NCBI GenBank assembly: GCA_022494885.1
Contig: JAGVSM010000854.1
Location: 62,001-126,000, forward strand
Origin: Micrasema longulum
Lineage: Eukaryota; Arthropoda; Insecta; Trichoptera; Brachycentridae
Direction of reading: 5' to 3'
Length of the DNA: 64,000 nucleotides
The translations under genes and the position numbers were made by a program. Position 1 is the first letter of the stretch. Each line of letters starts with the position of its first letter. Below the pieces are notes generated by a model that was not told where the DNA came from, searched no databases, and worked only from the letters and a program-made list of their open reading frames with translations. Positions 53,511 to 64,000 of this stretch are shown here, in pieces.

Positions 53511-53765
53511 TGGTGTAATGGTCAGCGCGTTAGCTTACCATGCAAAAGGTTTCGTGTTCGATTCCCGACATGGTTGATATGAAGTATTTATTTAAAGTTT
53601 TGTTTTCACACTAGAATATTTCATAGTCTCTGGACTGGTACCTGAAGCGTAAGACTGATCATCTTACCTTCATGTAACAAAAATGATCAAGATTCGCTGC
53701 GATTGGTGTACCAATGCAGTGCCCTATGCACCATTAGGTGCGGAAAGGGAACGATGATAATGATG
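53511..53765 (+). mobile_element. S1 SINE, short form
   Basis: GTCGGCCTCGTGGTGTAATG head, mutated box B GTGTTCGATTCCC, complete body and GATGATAATGATG tail. Confidence 0.92.
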
Positions 53766-54005
53766 CCCAGAATTCTTAGGTCTGCCAACAAACATACCAG
53801 TCTTGATTTCTTTGATAACAGTCTTCTTTCATACGATCACAGAATCCAATTAAATTATAAACACCTCTCTCCCGCTTTCACTCCCACAAAGTCTACTATA
53901 TACCATTGTGTCTTTCTACTTTCTTTTATAATACTTTTCTATGTATAAATATGTCCTTAAAAATTCCCTTTGGGCGAATGTACATATAAATAAATAAATA
54001 AATAC
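53766..54005 (+). mobile_element. Probable LINE 3' end with (AAAT)n tail
   Basis: A frame reading ILRSANKHTSLDFFDNSLLS then YDHRIQLNYK is followed by TTTGGGCGAATGTACATATA and AATAAATAAATAAAT. A similar tail is at 44760-44815. It abuts the S1 SINE tail directly. No diagnostic motif was seen. Confidence 0.4.
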
Positions 54006-54009
54006 CATA

Positions 54010-55420
54010 ATGCAAATATTTTTATATATTTAAGTGTTTTTGCTAATAAAAAAAAGATTTAAAAATTTTTTTTTGTTACGAATTTGCTAAAATAAAATAT
54101 TAAAAATACTACCACAGTATAAATATTTTTTATTATGAAGAAAATATAGGCATAATAGAAATGTTACACAGTGGGTAAGGCGATCCTTTTGACCCACTAA
54201 TTACAGATCAAAAGCCATGTAAATTCTGGACTCCCAAAATAATGTAATGTTCTTCAATCCGAGACAACTGAATATTGCGAATAAAAACAAATCAAAAATT
54301 AACCAGGGCCCCTAGGAAGTAACAAGTTATCATGGACTGTATATAAAGAAAAATCGATATTTGTGTACGAAAATAAGTATATCTGCATAAACATTAAAAG
54401 TATCTGCATCGATAACCTATAATTGAACATATGTAAAAGAAAAAAATGTATGCATATTATGCTTTTCATACAGAAAACTTAATTTTACTTGGTAGATAAA
54501 ATTGATGATAAATGTTAATTTAATTGGAAATTAACATTTATTTTAAATTTTATAAAAGTAAAATTAAATTTTTCGAATGAAAAATCAATTACAATAACAG
54601 GTTACTGCCGAAAAAAAAATTTTTACAAATATTCAAATTTATGTACATAAATATAGAATTTAATTTATTCCGTCTCGATATGCACCGATGAAGAAAGCGT
54701 TTGCAATCGCGGCCCAGGAGTAAAAAAAATAGAAAAGAATAATACTATATAAAAAAATATTTTTGCTAATAGGGTATAATTTCCAAATCGGGAATAACGA
54801 TAAAAATATTCGAAATATTTTGGGGGGATTTTCACGATTTTGATAAAATACTTATATTAATATGTAGATACAATATATGCGAACATGTATGGCGCAGTAA
54901 AGCAATACGTGCCGTTCGTACCAAATTTAAAATATGCTTTTTTTAAACCACTGTAGCAAAATTTTCCGGGTGTCAGACGAAAAAAATAATAACATCGTTA
55001 CCATCATTGTTTGCTTATTTTTAAATAAAAAGTAAATATACCTCTTTGTTAAAATATTTTCAAAGCTTTATAATTTAACCGCTAAACTATACAACGCTTG
55101 ACGTCATAATAGCCACATAAAAAAAGACAAATCTAAAAAATATGCTTTGGCATAGCATGAAAAATGTTGAGCTCTTTGGAATACGGTTTTAAAATTTAAA
55201 GCGCCATTGAAGGAAACCATTTGCGTGAATAATGTAGTAAAATTATCCCACAAAACATTCCCGCAACTGCATATTTCTAAAACGGGAAAGTTCACGTTAG
55301 TTAGTTTACCTTGCCAACAAAATAAAAACCTAAATGGATGCAAATTCTTGTGAAACACGAGTTCATGTGTAACCTTTCGATTATAGCCGTATTATAAGGA
55401 TTAGAAAACAAGAATCTTTA
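54010..55420. other. No gene recognised
   Basis: Very AT-rich. One motif at 54670-54720 (TGCACCGATGAAGAAAGCGT then TTGCAATCGCGGCCCAG) recurs at 63505-63550 and looks like a Penelope-like end. Confidence 0.5.
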
Positions 55421-55424
55421 TATG

Positions 55425-56235
55425 TATTATTATTATGGATAACTTATATAGCGCCATTTTCGTAATATAATACCTGAAGGGCGCTTTGCAAAGTTATTTT
55501 ATAAAGATATCAATTTCATTTTAACATTTTTAAGTTAAGAAAAACAATGTACTTTGTCACCACATGCTAAGGATTTCTTCAAATGATTTAGAGAAAAAGT
55601 GGGTTTTAAGTTTTTTCCGAAACATCACTTCACTCTCACAGTTTTGCACCTCTGCTAGGAGAGCATTCCATGCCGTAGGGCCTGCGACCGCAAATGCGCG
55701 TTCGCCGAATTTAGTGCGCTGTTTGCGTAGAGGTATAATAACTTTTCCTTAAAACGTAGATGTAGCTGATCTAAGCGTAAGACGTCTGTGAGCTAGTTCA
55801 TGTGGAATGCAGAGTTCCCTCAGATATTCTGGAGCAGAGTTGTGCAGTGACTTATACATAAGTCAACAGAGTTTATATTTCACTCTCTGTGGAAAACGTA
55901 GCCAGTTTAATTCCCGAAGTAGTGGAGTGACATGACTGAACTTAGAGATTCCAAAAATAAGTCTCGCTGCGGCATTCAATACAGACTATTGGAGAGTCAT
56001 TTTATTCATTGGCAGTCAGATATTCTGGAGCAGAGTTTATATTCCACTCTCTGTGGAAAACGTAGCCAGTGTAATTCCCGAAGTAGTGGAGTGACATGAC
56101 TGAACTTAGAGATTCCAAAAATAAATCTCGCTGCGGCATTCAATACAGACTGTTGAAGAGTCATTTTATTCATTGGTAGATCTGCGTAGATACCATTACA
56201 ATAATCGACTTAAGACACTATAAACGCATTTATTA
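55425..56235 (-). mobile_element. LINE 3' end, CR1/L2-like family L2, with internal tandem duplication
   Basis: Matches the 12108-12933 copy in order: (ATA)n tail at 55425-55435, TATAGCGCCATTTTCG untranslated end, then the coding region read on the minus strand. A segment starting TCAGATATTCTGGAGCAGAG at 55820 is repeated from 56016. The second unit lacks about 35 bp near its start. Stops and frameshifts make it dead. Confidence 0.88.
55820..56177. repeat. Internal duplication inside the L2-family LINE
   Basis: Unit 1 is 55820-56015 and unit 2 is 56016-56177. Shared blocks include AACGTAGCCAGT, CCCGAAGTAGTGGAGTGACA and CTCGCTGCGGCATTCAATAC. The units are more alike to each other than to the 12108 copy, for example CAGAGATTCC context with ATGACTGAACTTAGAG, so the duplication followed insertion or arose in its source. 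Confidence 0.85.
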
Positions 56236-56459
56236 ATTGATGTGTAATTGGTACATGTATTATTTGTATTCTCGTGTATTACTAAATTCGGCCGTTTGGG
56301 AGTCAGGTAATTGCCCCTCTGGGTCTCGTTTCATCAGCCCTAAGGGCATCGTTTATCGGCCATGAAGGCCTTGGTTGATCGGCTTTTCGGGCCTCGATTG
56401 ATTTGGTTTCCGGATACCTATAATCATCGCCTCTTCAGGCCTCAAAATTATTTTTTTTG

Positions 56460-56765
56460 TTGTTCGGAGCAATAGAAATGTAATAAAGAAGAATTTGTCA
56501 CATTACATAATGCAACCATTGCAACATGGAAGCATTGAAGAAATATGGATGTTCAAGCATAGGCAAAGTGGTGAATGTTACAGAGTGTGTAAAATGGCCA
56601 CTTAAACCAGCCAATGACAGGTCATAAGCCCTGTAAATGCCTAGACTTTCATATTCCCTTATTTAAGGTATTCTCGATCCCTGTTGTAATTTGTTTATTA
56701 TAATGACTCCCGAGGGGGTGAAATCCAGTCTTTTGTCTACGAACATTTGGACAAACTCAAATATT
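56460..56765 (-). repeat. Dispersed repeat family R1 (reverse copy)
   Basis: The minus strand holds AGGGCTTATGACCTGTCATT, GGCTGGTTTAAGTGGCCATT and GATTTCACCCCCTCGGGAG, in the same order as 640-905. Confidence 0.7.
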
Positions 56766-56781
56766 GTAATAAATATTTATG

Positions 56782-57073
56782 TTTTTTAGGTGATCCCGTG
56801 TAAGTTGGATTTGTTCCGACGTTTCGGCTACCATCGCCACCAAATAATATAAACAAAGACGACGGGCTGAAATGAAACTCAACATGGTTCCCGGCAACTG
56901 CGCACTACTAAAATGACACGAATGTGCCTACTGCCGACTGCGGCACGGTACATATTACTAGTACATAGACATTTTTTTTTCTACAAAACACACAGCTTAC
57001 CCTGAAAATGGCTTCTGCAATGGTAGCTGAAACGTCGGAACGAATCCAACTTACACGGGATTACCCAAAAAAG
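56782..57073. mobile_element. Inverted pair of Penelope-like ends
   Basis: Left ATCCCGTGTAAGTTGGATTT then GTTCCGACGTTTCGGCTACC. Right (reverse complement) ATCCCGTGTAAGTTGGATTC then GTTCCGACGTTTCAGCTACC. About 55 bp pair with few mismatches around 180 bp of unique sequence. GTAGC(C/T)GAAACGTCGG is the motif commonly found at Penelope-like element termini. The inverted layout also allows a MITE reading. Confidence 0.7.
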
Positions 57074-57729
57074 GCACACATTGATAACAGTGACCGTAAC
57101 AATCTACGCACCAACAATAAAAATTGCTAATGAAAGGAATCTAATGTTAATTTCAATATACACGAGAATAAATAATTAAAACAGGTATTTGACTGGAGGG
57201 ATAAATATTAATAAAGCATAGCATTATTTCCCTATTATATTATGTTCTTCGTGTTCCGGTTACATATTAATATCCCAATTAAAAATAAAAATGGCGTTTA
57301 AAATTTCATCAGACGGTGCGAATGAAAATTACATTTAGAAATTCAACACATCTAATATATTACAGAATTTTATACAAAAGAAAATCTATTAATATGGCAG
57401 GATTCAGTTAATTTTATTAAGACTTATTATCTATAGCCATAACTATGCCGTTGCACTGAAAACAAAGTACATTATTGAACAATCGTTGATCGAATTCATA
57501 ATTCAAATCATTATAAAGCATGCCAGGTGGTCGGTTTCTTCGCAAAGGTTATTCATAACAACTACTTGTCGATGTCTACTCATTTATTCCCTGCCCCCAT
57601 AGTATCATTAGACACACAATTATCACTTAATTATACGTACTTAAAAGTTTTATACAAACAAAACATAATCACTAATCGACCGGCAGATTACGCCTCTTGG
57701 AATTCAGACTGTGCATTGAAATGTATTCT

Positions 57730-58103
57730 TCATCTTTGTGTCCAGGCGGATGAAGAATACCGATCTGGGTGTGAAATAGAGCCAGAATCCTGGACGAGTG
57801 CTTTCGACTCGATGGCTGCTGTCAGGCGAAAATCCCGGATAAGGAAATTGAGTGGAGATAAGTCCACCTCATTGTGTAGTGGTTGACGTGTTCGCCTACT
57901 ATTCTTGAGGTCCTGGGTTCGATTCCCGACTGATTTTAAAGGTTATTAAAACTGCAGTATTTCATTGTTCCTGGACTGGCACCTGAAGCGTGAGACCGAT
58001 CACCTCACCTTCATGTAACAGATCGAAATATGCTGTATTTGGTTCACCAATGCAGTGCCCTATTCACCGCTGGATGTGGACAAGGGAATGATGATGATGA
58101 TGC
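57730..58103 (+). mobile_element. S1 SINE, long form, near full length
   Basis: Leader CCAGAATCCTGGACGAGTGC, TTGAGTGGAGATAAGTCC, head with GTGTAGTGGTTGAC, box B GGTTCGATTCCC, body CTGGACTGGCACCTGAAGCG and a (GAT)n tail. It is the best-preserved long-form copy. Confidence 0.9.
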
Positions 58104-58259
58104 ATGTATATGCAGTAACTTAAACCTTAATTCTAAACGTCGCGTGTCGGCGATGTTTAGTTCAAGAAATATCTCTACTTTGCGAACATTGCACGGTATT
58201 GACAAATGGAATGTTTATTTTTTTATTCATACGAAATACGAGCTGAACCGCTGGGTCGT

Positions 58260-58500
58260 TTTCCCGGAAACCGGAAGTCAATCACAACACTTTGACATTG
58301 GTTGGTTCGGAAGACCTTGTGACGTCATATAAAGTTTTTTTTTTTAAATAATTTTATTAATTTTACGAGTACATACAGTTTAGAGAAACTTCACATTATA
58401 ATTATGCTCTAATTTTTACCGCGTGTAAGAAAACATTTTTTATATCCAATATTCCGTAGCACTGAACTTCCTCATTTCCAATGTAATGAAAACCTATTAT
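58260..58500. mobile_element. MITE family M1, right half
   Basis: CCGGAAACCGGAAGTCAATC, TGTGACGTCATATAAAG, TACCGCGTGTAAGAAAACAT, then TAGCACTGAACTTCCTCATT at the terminus. It agrees with the reverse of the 34825 end. Confidence 0.65.
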
Positions 58501-58559
58501 TGCACTTACATAAAAAATATTATATGTACCATAAGGTCCATATGTCCTATGATTCAACG

Positions 58560-58830
58560 CTTATAAGTTTATGGTTTACCTCTTCGTTCTAATTCTCAAG
58601 ACACTCTTAATACCCATCCACAATTCATATTTCTTCTCTAACTCATATAGTGTCCATGCGGCTCGACTATGAAATCATCCATCCACCATCAAAGATTACA
58701 GAAAGACTACAGTATCATCTCTTTTCACTTCCTTAATCTCTCCTCCTTTCCTCTTTTTTCCATTTTCCCATTGAGTAATAGTATTGATTTAAGGTAATTT
58801 ATAAACAAATACGTTTTAACCATTTATAAA
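58560..58830 (+). mobile_element. LINE C-terminal fragment, family L7
   Basis: With one frame correction the plus strand reads YSVHAARLWNHPSTIKDYRK then TTVSSLFTSLI, the AARLWN.LP..I....S...F pattern that ends many LINE proteins. It is followed by a pyrimidine-rich untranslated end. Confidence 0.5.
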
Positions 58831-58989
58831 TCTTTAGCTTTTTTAATCTTTATTTTCTATTGAATATGTTTTGTAACTTGAATTATAAAAATAAAATTAT
58901 AATTTTTTTGGTTGCTTGGAAGAAATTACAATTTGGCAATAAGCCCACTAATGTACAAATTACATTATGTACAAAAGTTAAATAAATAA

Positions 58990-60290
58990 ACAACCTTCGA
59001 ATGTAATATAATACGGAAACTTTACCGGTGCATTAGAGTTAAGTCTAATTTTGTATGCTATAAAACTACGTAATGAGGAATTCCGGCCCAACCCGGAATT
59101 AAATTTTTAAAATGTTTTCGTGTACACGTGAATATTTAAAAATTTTGGAGTAGGATGAAATATCTCAAAAACGCACGCAAAAATAAATAAAAAAATGTTA
59201 AAAGTAGAATTCATTTTAAAATCGTAAATAATGACGCCACTCTTTATATCTACGTGTAGTATTTTCGGTTTCCGCTTTAAAGCCCCCGCACCTTGTAACG
59301 AACGTTTTGACCATAGAAAAAAAGAGTATAATTTGTGATTGAAAAGTTTTGACATTTCAACAGTGTTGCCGGCGGCGAATAATTCGATTACGATCTACGA
59401 CCTGAAATCCGGCAAATAATACTTTGTTGACATTTCAACCAGAGATTATGTCAACTTTCTAGGTTTTTCTAAATCAAAACGTTCGTAAAAACAAACATAA
59501 CATATAAATGAGCAAATTACGATAAACTAAATGAAGTAATCAATATTCAATAGATTCTTGTCAGTTTTGTTATTGGCTGGAGAAATACAACTTACCGCGG
59601 TCAGTGAAAATAATAACGCCAACCGTTTCATGACGTCACTACTGAAAAGTGACACACTGATTACAGTCATTTGGCGCGGTATTTGATAAATGTAACTTTA
59701 AAAAATCATGTGTAAATAAAGCACAAAAAAAATTGCTTAGTTAAATAGTACGCTAATAGAAAAAAGAATAATTAGAAAGCAGTGGAATTCCTCATTGTAC
59801 TGTATGTTTACCGAATAAAAGAAAAAATATATAAATTTATATATTGTATATATACGTACTACAACTTGTACGATCTTGATTTGTACGATCAAACAATATG
59901 GTGCAAAAGAGATTTCCTGATATACAAAATGGTATTTGCATTCCACATGTTCTATTCCAGCTGAGCAACATATTTATTATGTCCAGTCGTCGAGGTCAGC
60001 AAACATCATGCTTCCGTTGCATCCGGTAGCTTCAACATCATTGTGAGAAAATGTTTGCGCAAAAATCCAATTTGATTTAATTACTTTCCGTATACGAACT
60101 GAAGGCATTTAAGATTTGAAGGACGCTGAAAATTGGGTCGTACACATATTATACATACTTAGATAGGCGCATTGTTTATATTTTTTTTTATCCATTTTCA
60201 AAGTACGAAGAGGTGATATGAGATGAGAATGTAGAAAACGCGACGCAAGAGATATAAAACATTATATAGTTTTATTTAAATCTTCAAGTA
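58990..60290. other. No gene recognised
   Basis: AT-rich, with short frames lacking motifs. A GC-richer patch near 59590-59690 has TGACGTCA-like half sites (CATGACGTCACTA) but no linked exon. Confidence 0.45.
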
Positions 60291-60394
60291 TTGCTAAAAT
60301 CAATATATCCCAGCCCACCAAAAAACAGACAGGTCAAAAGAAAAGTTGGTCAAAAATTTGTACTAAAAAATAACAGAGATGAAGAAGGTAATAG

Positions 60395-60560
60395 CATCGA
60401 CAGAGCTTATGACCTGTCATTAGCTGGTTTAAGTGGCCACTTTACACACTGTGTAACATTCACCATTCTGCCCATATTTGAACACATAGATTCCTTTGAT
60501 TCTTTCATCTGTTGATGTTTGGACCAGGTGGATTTATTGTTTGACGAAGTAAAAAATAAC
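60395..60560 (+). repeat. Dispersed repeat family R1 (copy 3)
   Basis: AGAGCTTATGACCTGTCATT, AGCTGGTTTAAGTGGCCACT, TTACACACTGTGTAACATTC and a CATCTGTTGATGTTTGGACC end. It lies just before the LINE frame at 60625. Confidence 0.7.
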
Positions 60561-60624
60561 ACCTTACATATAAACCTGGTATAAAGTTACACCTAGGCAT
60601 AGTGGTAGACTAAGGATAGTATTC

Positions 60625-61062
60625 TTGTCCGTATTCAAGCAAGTGAGTTGTTACGGGCTAACATTTACAACGTATACAAATAGGATAAAAAAATTACAAA
60701 TTAGATTCCTTAAAATGTTAGCAAGTAAAACCAACTTAATAACTCAAAATGACTACGAAAATCTTTTCCCGATGTGTAAAGTTTTGACGGTACAGAATAT
60801 GATATACTATCGCCTGGTAACAGAGGACTTCATGGATTTCTATAAAACGCCAATATCACATAAGCATGAAACGCGCCAAAAAGCGAGAGGAAACTTCATA
60901 GAAAGAAGAGCCATAAATGCGTATGGAGAGAGGACCAGGGCGTATATACTCCCTCGCATAGTAAAGAGACTCCCGGACGAAATAAAAAATAGTGATATGA
61001 ATAAAAACAAAGTAAAATTGGTTTTAAAAATCTTTTTCTTAAATTCTAAGTTTAGTCTATAA
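60625..61062 (+). mobile_element. LINE C-terminal region, family L8, open frame of 145 codons
   Basis: The frame contains YGLTFTTYTNRIKKLQIRFL, KMLA, YENLFPMCKVLTVQNMIYYR, RRAINAYGERTRAYILPRIV, KRLPDEIKN. This matches the post-RT region of jockey/CR1-type LINEs, where W/YG....Y...I..LQ..Q...L, then R...YG.R...Y..P...N.LP..I are typical. It is 5'-truncated, with an A-rich 3' end at about 61063-61085. Confidence 0.75.
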
Positions 61063-61089
61063 AAAAAAAAATATATAAAAAAATGGGGA

Positions 61090-62960
61090 AACCAAACAAT
61101 TTAAAACAGTGTCAAAAAAAGTGTTTGTTTATTATTTTTTATATATTTCGTTTTCAAAAAAGATTTGATTAACTTGTATTTAATTTTTTTAAAACTTTTA
61201 TTTTATTGATATTTTTAAGATTTTTAAAAAAAAATATTTTATGTAAACATTTATTATATTATGTTACAAAAATGTTTAAAGAGAGAAATCCCTGCAAAAA
61301 AACTGCTTCTGCAATTTGGCGGGAATTTAAAAAAAAAATTGTTTTGAATTCAAAAAAGAAAAATAAATAAAAAAAATAAAAATAAAAAAAAAGCACTTTG
61401 CCTAGGCGTAACTTTATTCCAAGTTTATGAGTAAGGCCCATAATATAGATTAGTTGGCAATAATGTAAAAACACCTAACTTTTCCAACATATTGTTTATT
61501 GGGTGAAGGTTGTAAATTGTAAGTATGTACATGTACATATTTTATTTTATTTTATTTTTATTTATTCATACATATATATAAATGCAGAAAATTGATCAGT
61601 AAAAATATTTATATGAAGGTGTTGTAGAAAAATGTTTTTTTGAGATGCCAGCCTTTAAAACAGAATGAAAAATCGTGCCTTTATCTTCAGGGTTTTAAGG
61701 TTTATGTGTAAAATAAAAAATAAAATATAAAAGGTACACATAGAAATTAAATTTTCCTTGCAGTAAATTGCATTTCAAATGGATCGTGCAAGTAAAATTG
61801 AAGACACGAAGGCGTTATATCGCAAATTATTAAAATGTACTTTTTTACATGAATGAAGATTTTATGTACAGCCCTTGCATATAATAAAGCTTACTACAGC
61901 ATTTATTAGTAACATAAAATATATTTTTAAGGCGAATGGAGGAATTATTTTATCAATAATTTATTTATGCACGGCATTTCTGCCATTTACACATCACGTT
62001 GGTGAAAGAGTGCTTAAAAATAATAATTCAATATGATGTATTAATACGAGTATATACACATATATGGACAAAAACCTACATGTTTTATAGTTAGCGAATT
62101 TATATTAAATAATCACTAATAAAATAAATAACTACATTAAACAAAACTATTTTAAGCCGATCTATTAAGCTGATCTTCTTATTGCTAAGAATATTTTCTA
62201 AATTTTGTTTTTGAAGATAGGCAGAGATAAATTTAATACATCAAAATATGAGGCATATGTCGCCAGTGTTTTGTAATCTAATAAAACGTATTGGTGTTCA
62301 AAACTTTAACCCCAGATATCTCTGCTTTTTGTTTTTGTCACATAACACCTTTTTCTAACAATGTCTTCAATTATATTTATGTACTATAATAAAATCTCCG
62401 AGTTTTTCGTTTTGTGTTGTATCCAATGGAAACTTTCAAGTATTCAGTATATTTTACATCCAACGTAATTATGTTGCACCTCGGAAACAATTAGATCGCA
62501 TACAAGGGTTGACTAGAATAGAATGTTAAAAAAAGACATTCATAGAATACGTGTAAGTAAATTTTGTATTGGTTCGTAACAGGTGTTGCGTAAATTTTTA
62601 AAGCGGGTAAAACTAAAATAGCACGTAATATATTTTCATTCTACTACTGAATGGAGGCTAGATATAAATAAATATGGCATTTAGGAATGGTCACGATGTA
62701 CGTGTTTAGTGTTTATTAACCCTTAGAGAACGAAAGACAAGTGAAAAATTGGTGAAAGGTCGCTGTAGAAAGCACTAAAAATAAACGAAGGAAACAAAGC
62801 GAAAACGACCATTCCTTCGCGACCTTTGGTAATACAGTTGTATCGCGCAAGGGGTCTAAAAATAATCCGGAATGAAACAACCCCACCACCGCGATTTTCA
62901 AAGAATAGTGGGCGTTACAAAACAACGTCTTCTGGGTCTGTAACAAGACAGGCATAACAA
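61090..62960. other. No gene recognised
   Basis: Strongly AT-rich with A/T homopolymers, including an A-rich run at 61363-61392. No motif-bearing frame was found. CTGCAATTTGGCGGGAAT at 61308-61325 resembles a scrap seen at 11405-11425. Confidence 0.45.
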
Positions 62961-63360
62961 GGATACAAAGACATCAAAATGAAACAGTTAAACTAACATA
63001 CGACTTACCCTACCTGACCCCTACGACTGAACTGTACGAAAAAATACACCAGTTTGACATAAAATACTTGACGAAAATTGAGACGGTAAAAATTGTACAC
63101 AAAATTGCACTGAGAAATATACGAGTACAAGTAGATGACATAACATTAATAAAAATGCTGACATACAGAAATACAACCACAAATACAACAACAAATACCA
63201 GACAACAACACAACCGCATTAAAAAAGCAAAGACAATATTGAAACAGTCAAAAAATACTATACAATGAAAAATTACACTGGATACAAATTTCAAATCAAC
63301 CTAAAAAAAGCACAGACTGACTACACTTACCAGAGCCCGTATTTAATAAAAAGTTAAATT
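62960..63360 (+). mobile_element. Possible LINE C-terminal fragment, family L9
   Basis: The open frame reads LPYLTPTTELYEKIHQFDIK, VKIVHKIALRN, then an Asn/Thr-rich run RNTTTNTTTNTRQQHNRIKK to the stop at 63268. The L..L.....L......K....HKI...R... N.RQ.H layout recalls post-RT LINE tails. Low-complexity residues weaken this. Confidence 0.4.
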
Positions 63361-63499
63361 TTATCTACAAAATAAAATTAAGTTTTCTGTATAAAAAATA
63401 TAATATGTATATATTTTTTTCCAAACAAGTTCAATTACAGGTCACCGAAAGCGATACTTTGAATTTTCATACAAATACATACATATCGATGTTACTTTA

Positions 63500-63560
63500 T
63501 ACCGTCTTTATATGTGCCGATGAAGATAGAGTTTGTAATCGCGGCCCAGACGAGACAACA
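63500..63560 (+). mobile_element. Penelope-like end motif, second copy
   Basis: TGCCGATGAAGATAGAGTTT then GTAATCGCGGCCCAGACGAG matches 54680-54720 at about 80%. It directly follows the family L9 fragment, at about 200 bp. Confidence 0.4.
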
Positions 63561-63779
63561 TACTAGATCCTATACTTTTTATATAACCTTAACGGGTTTT
63601 TAAAAATAAAAAATAAATTTAAAAAAAAACAAAGTAAGAAGAAATACAATCTAATAAAATATATTTTTGAATTTTATTTAGAATTAACACGCAGAGAGCA
63701 TTTTTGTACTATTTTAATTAAAAATTACAGTGAATAAATTTTAAAAACATAGGTAACTACTTACTTATCTACATTAAAA

Positions 63780-63990
63780 TTTATTGCAACAGAGTGGAAA
63801 AACATCCTTGAGAAGGGAATTTGGTCATTGGCCGGTGGTCACTTTACAGACTGTGTAACATTTATCATTTTGTCTATGTTTGGACATCCACAATTTCTCA
63901 ACTCTTCCACCTGTTGGCTTTCGTTTTGTAAAGGGGCTGAAACCCTTATTGATGTTGGTGGGATTCTTCACGAGTTGAAGAAATGTGGGT
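63780..63990 (+). repeat. Dispersed repeat family R1 (copy 4)
   Basis: GGTCATTGGCCGGTGGTCAC, TTTACAGACTGTGTAACATT, CTCTTCCACCTGTTGG and GAAACCCTTATTGATGTTGG. It runs to the window edge. Confidence 0.65.
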
Positions 63991-64000
63991 ATTAGAACAA

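Noticed and set aside
1..64000. CRISPR arrays, operons, phage or other prokaryotic systems
   Set aside because: No short regularly spaced repeats or clustered long frames exist; splice signals, SINEs and LINEs show this is animal nuclear DNA.

Overview
This window is eukaryotic nuclear DNA, most likely from an insect or other arthropod. It is AT-rich, has no dense prokaryote-like coding, and holds short exons flanked by GT/AG splice signals in long introns full of decayed LINE, SINE and DNA-transposon copies. The species cannot be named from the sequence alone.

The one gene that can be reconstructed is a minus-strand PACS (phosphofurin acidic cluster sorting protein) orthologue. Eighteen coding exons run from 37672 down to the stop codon at 8820. 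They join with consistent splice phases into one open frame of about 948 residues. The frame covers the cargo-binding region, the acidic CK2-site cluster, the middle region and the full C-terminal PACS domain. The 5' exon, expected to encode roughly the first 40 residues, was not found, so 38-64 kb is either a very long first intron or upstream flank.

Layout. 1-8.1 kb: flank downstream of the gene, with two inverted-repeat DNA transposons, a perfect 21-bp hairpin and tRNA-derived SINEs. 8.1-37.7 kb: the PACS gene, with introns carrying RTE-like and CR1/L2-like LINE 3' ends, at least four tRNA-derived SINE families, a pogo-like MITE and a hAT-like MITE nested inside another MITE. 37.7-38.1 kb: a tandem array that has copied the 3' splice site of the first visible exon. 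38-64 kb: repeat-rich, with two plus-strand THAP-type zinc-finger first exons (41062 and 44112), a Tc1/mariner-type MITE, an inverted pair of Penelope-like ends, a LINE copy with an internal duplication, and more SINE and LINE ends.

The most notable observations are the triplicated PACS splice acceptor, a frame-preserving alternative donor inside a PACS exon, the two THAP half-domains, and several transposons whose boundaries and target duplications can be read directly. No prokaryotic-type system, CRISPR array, rRNA or convincing functional tRNA gene was seen.
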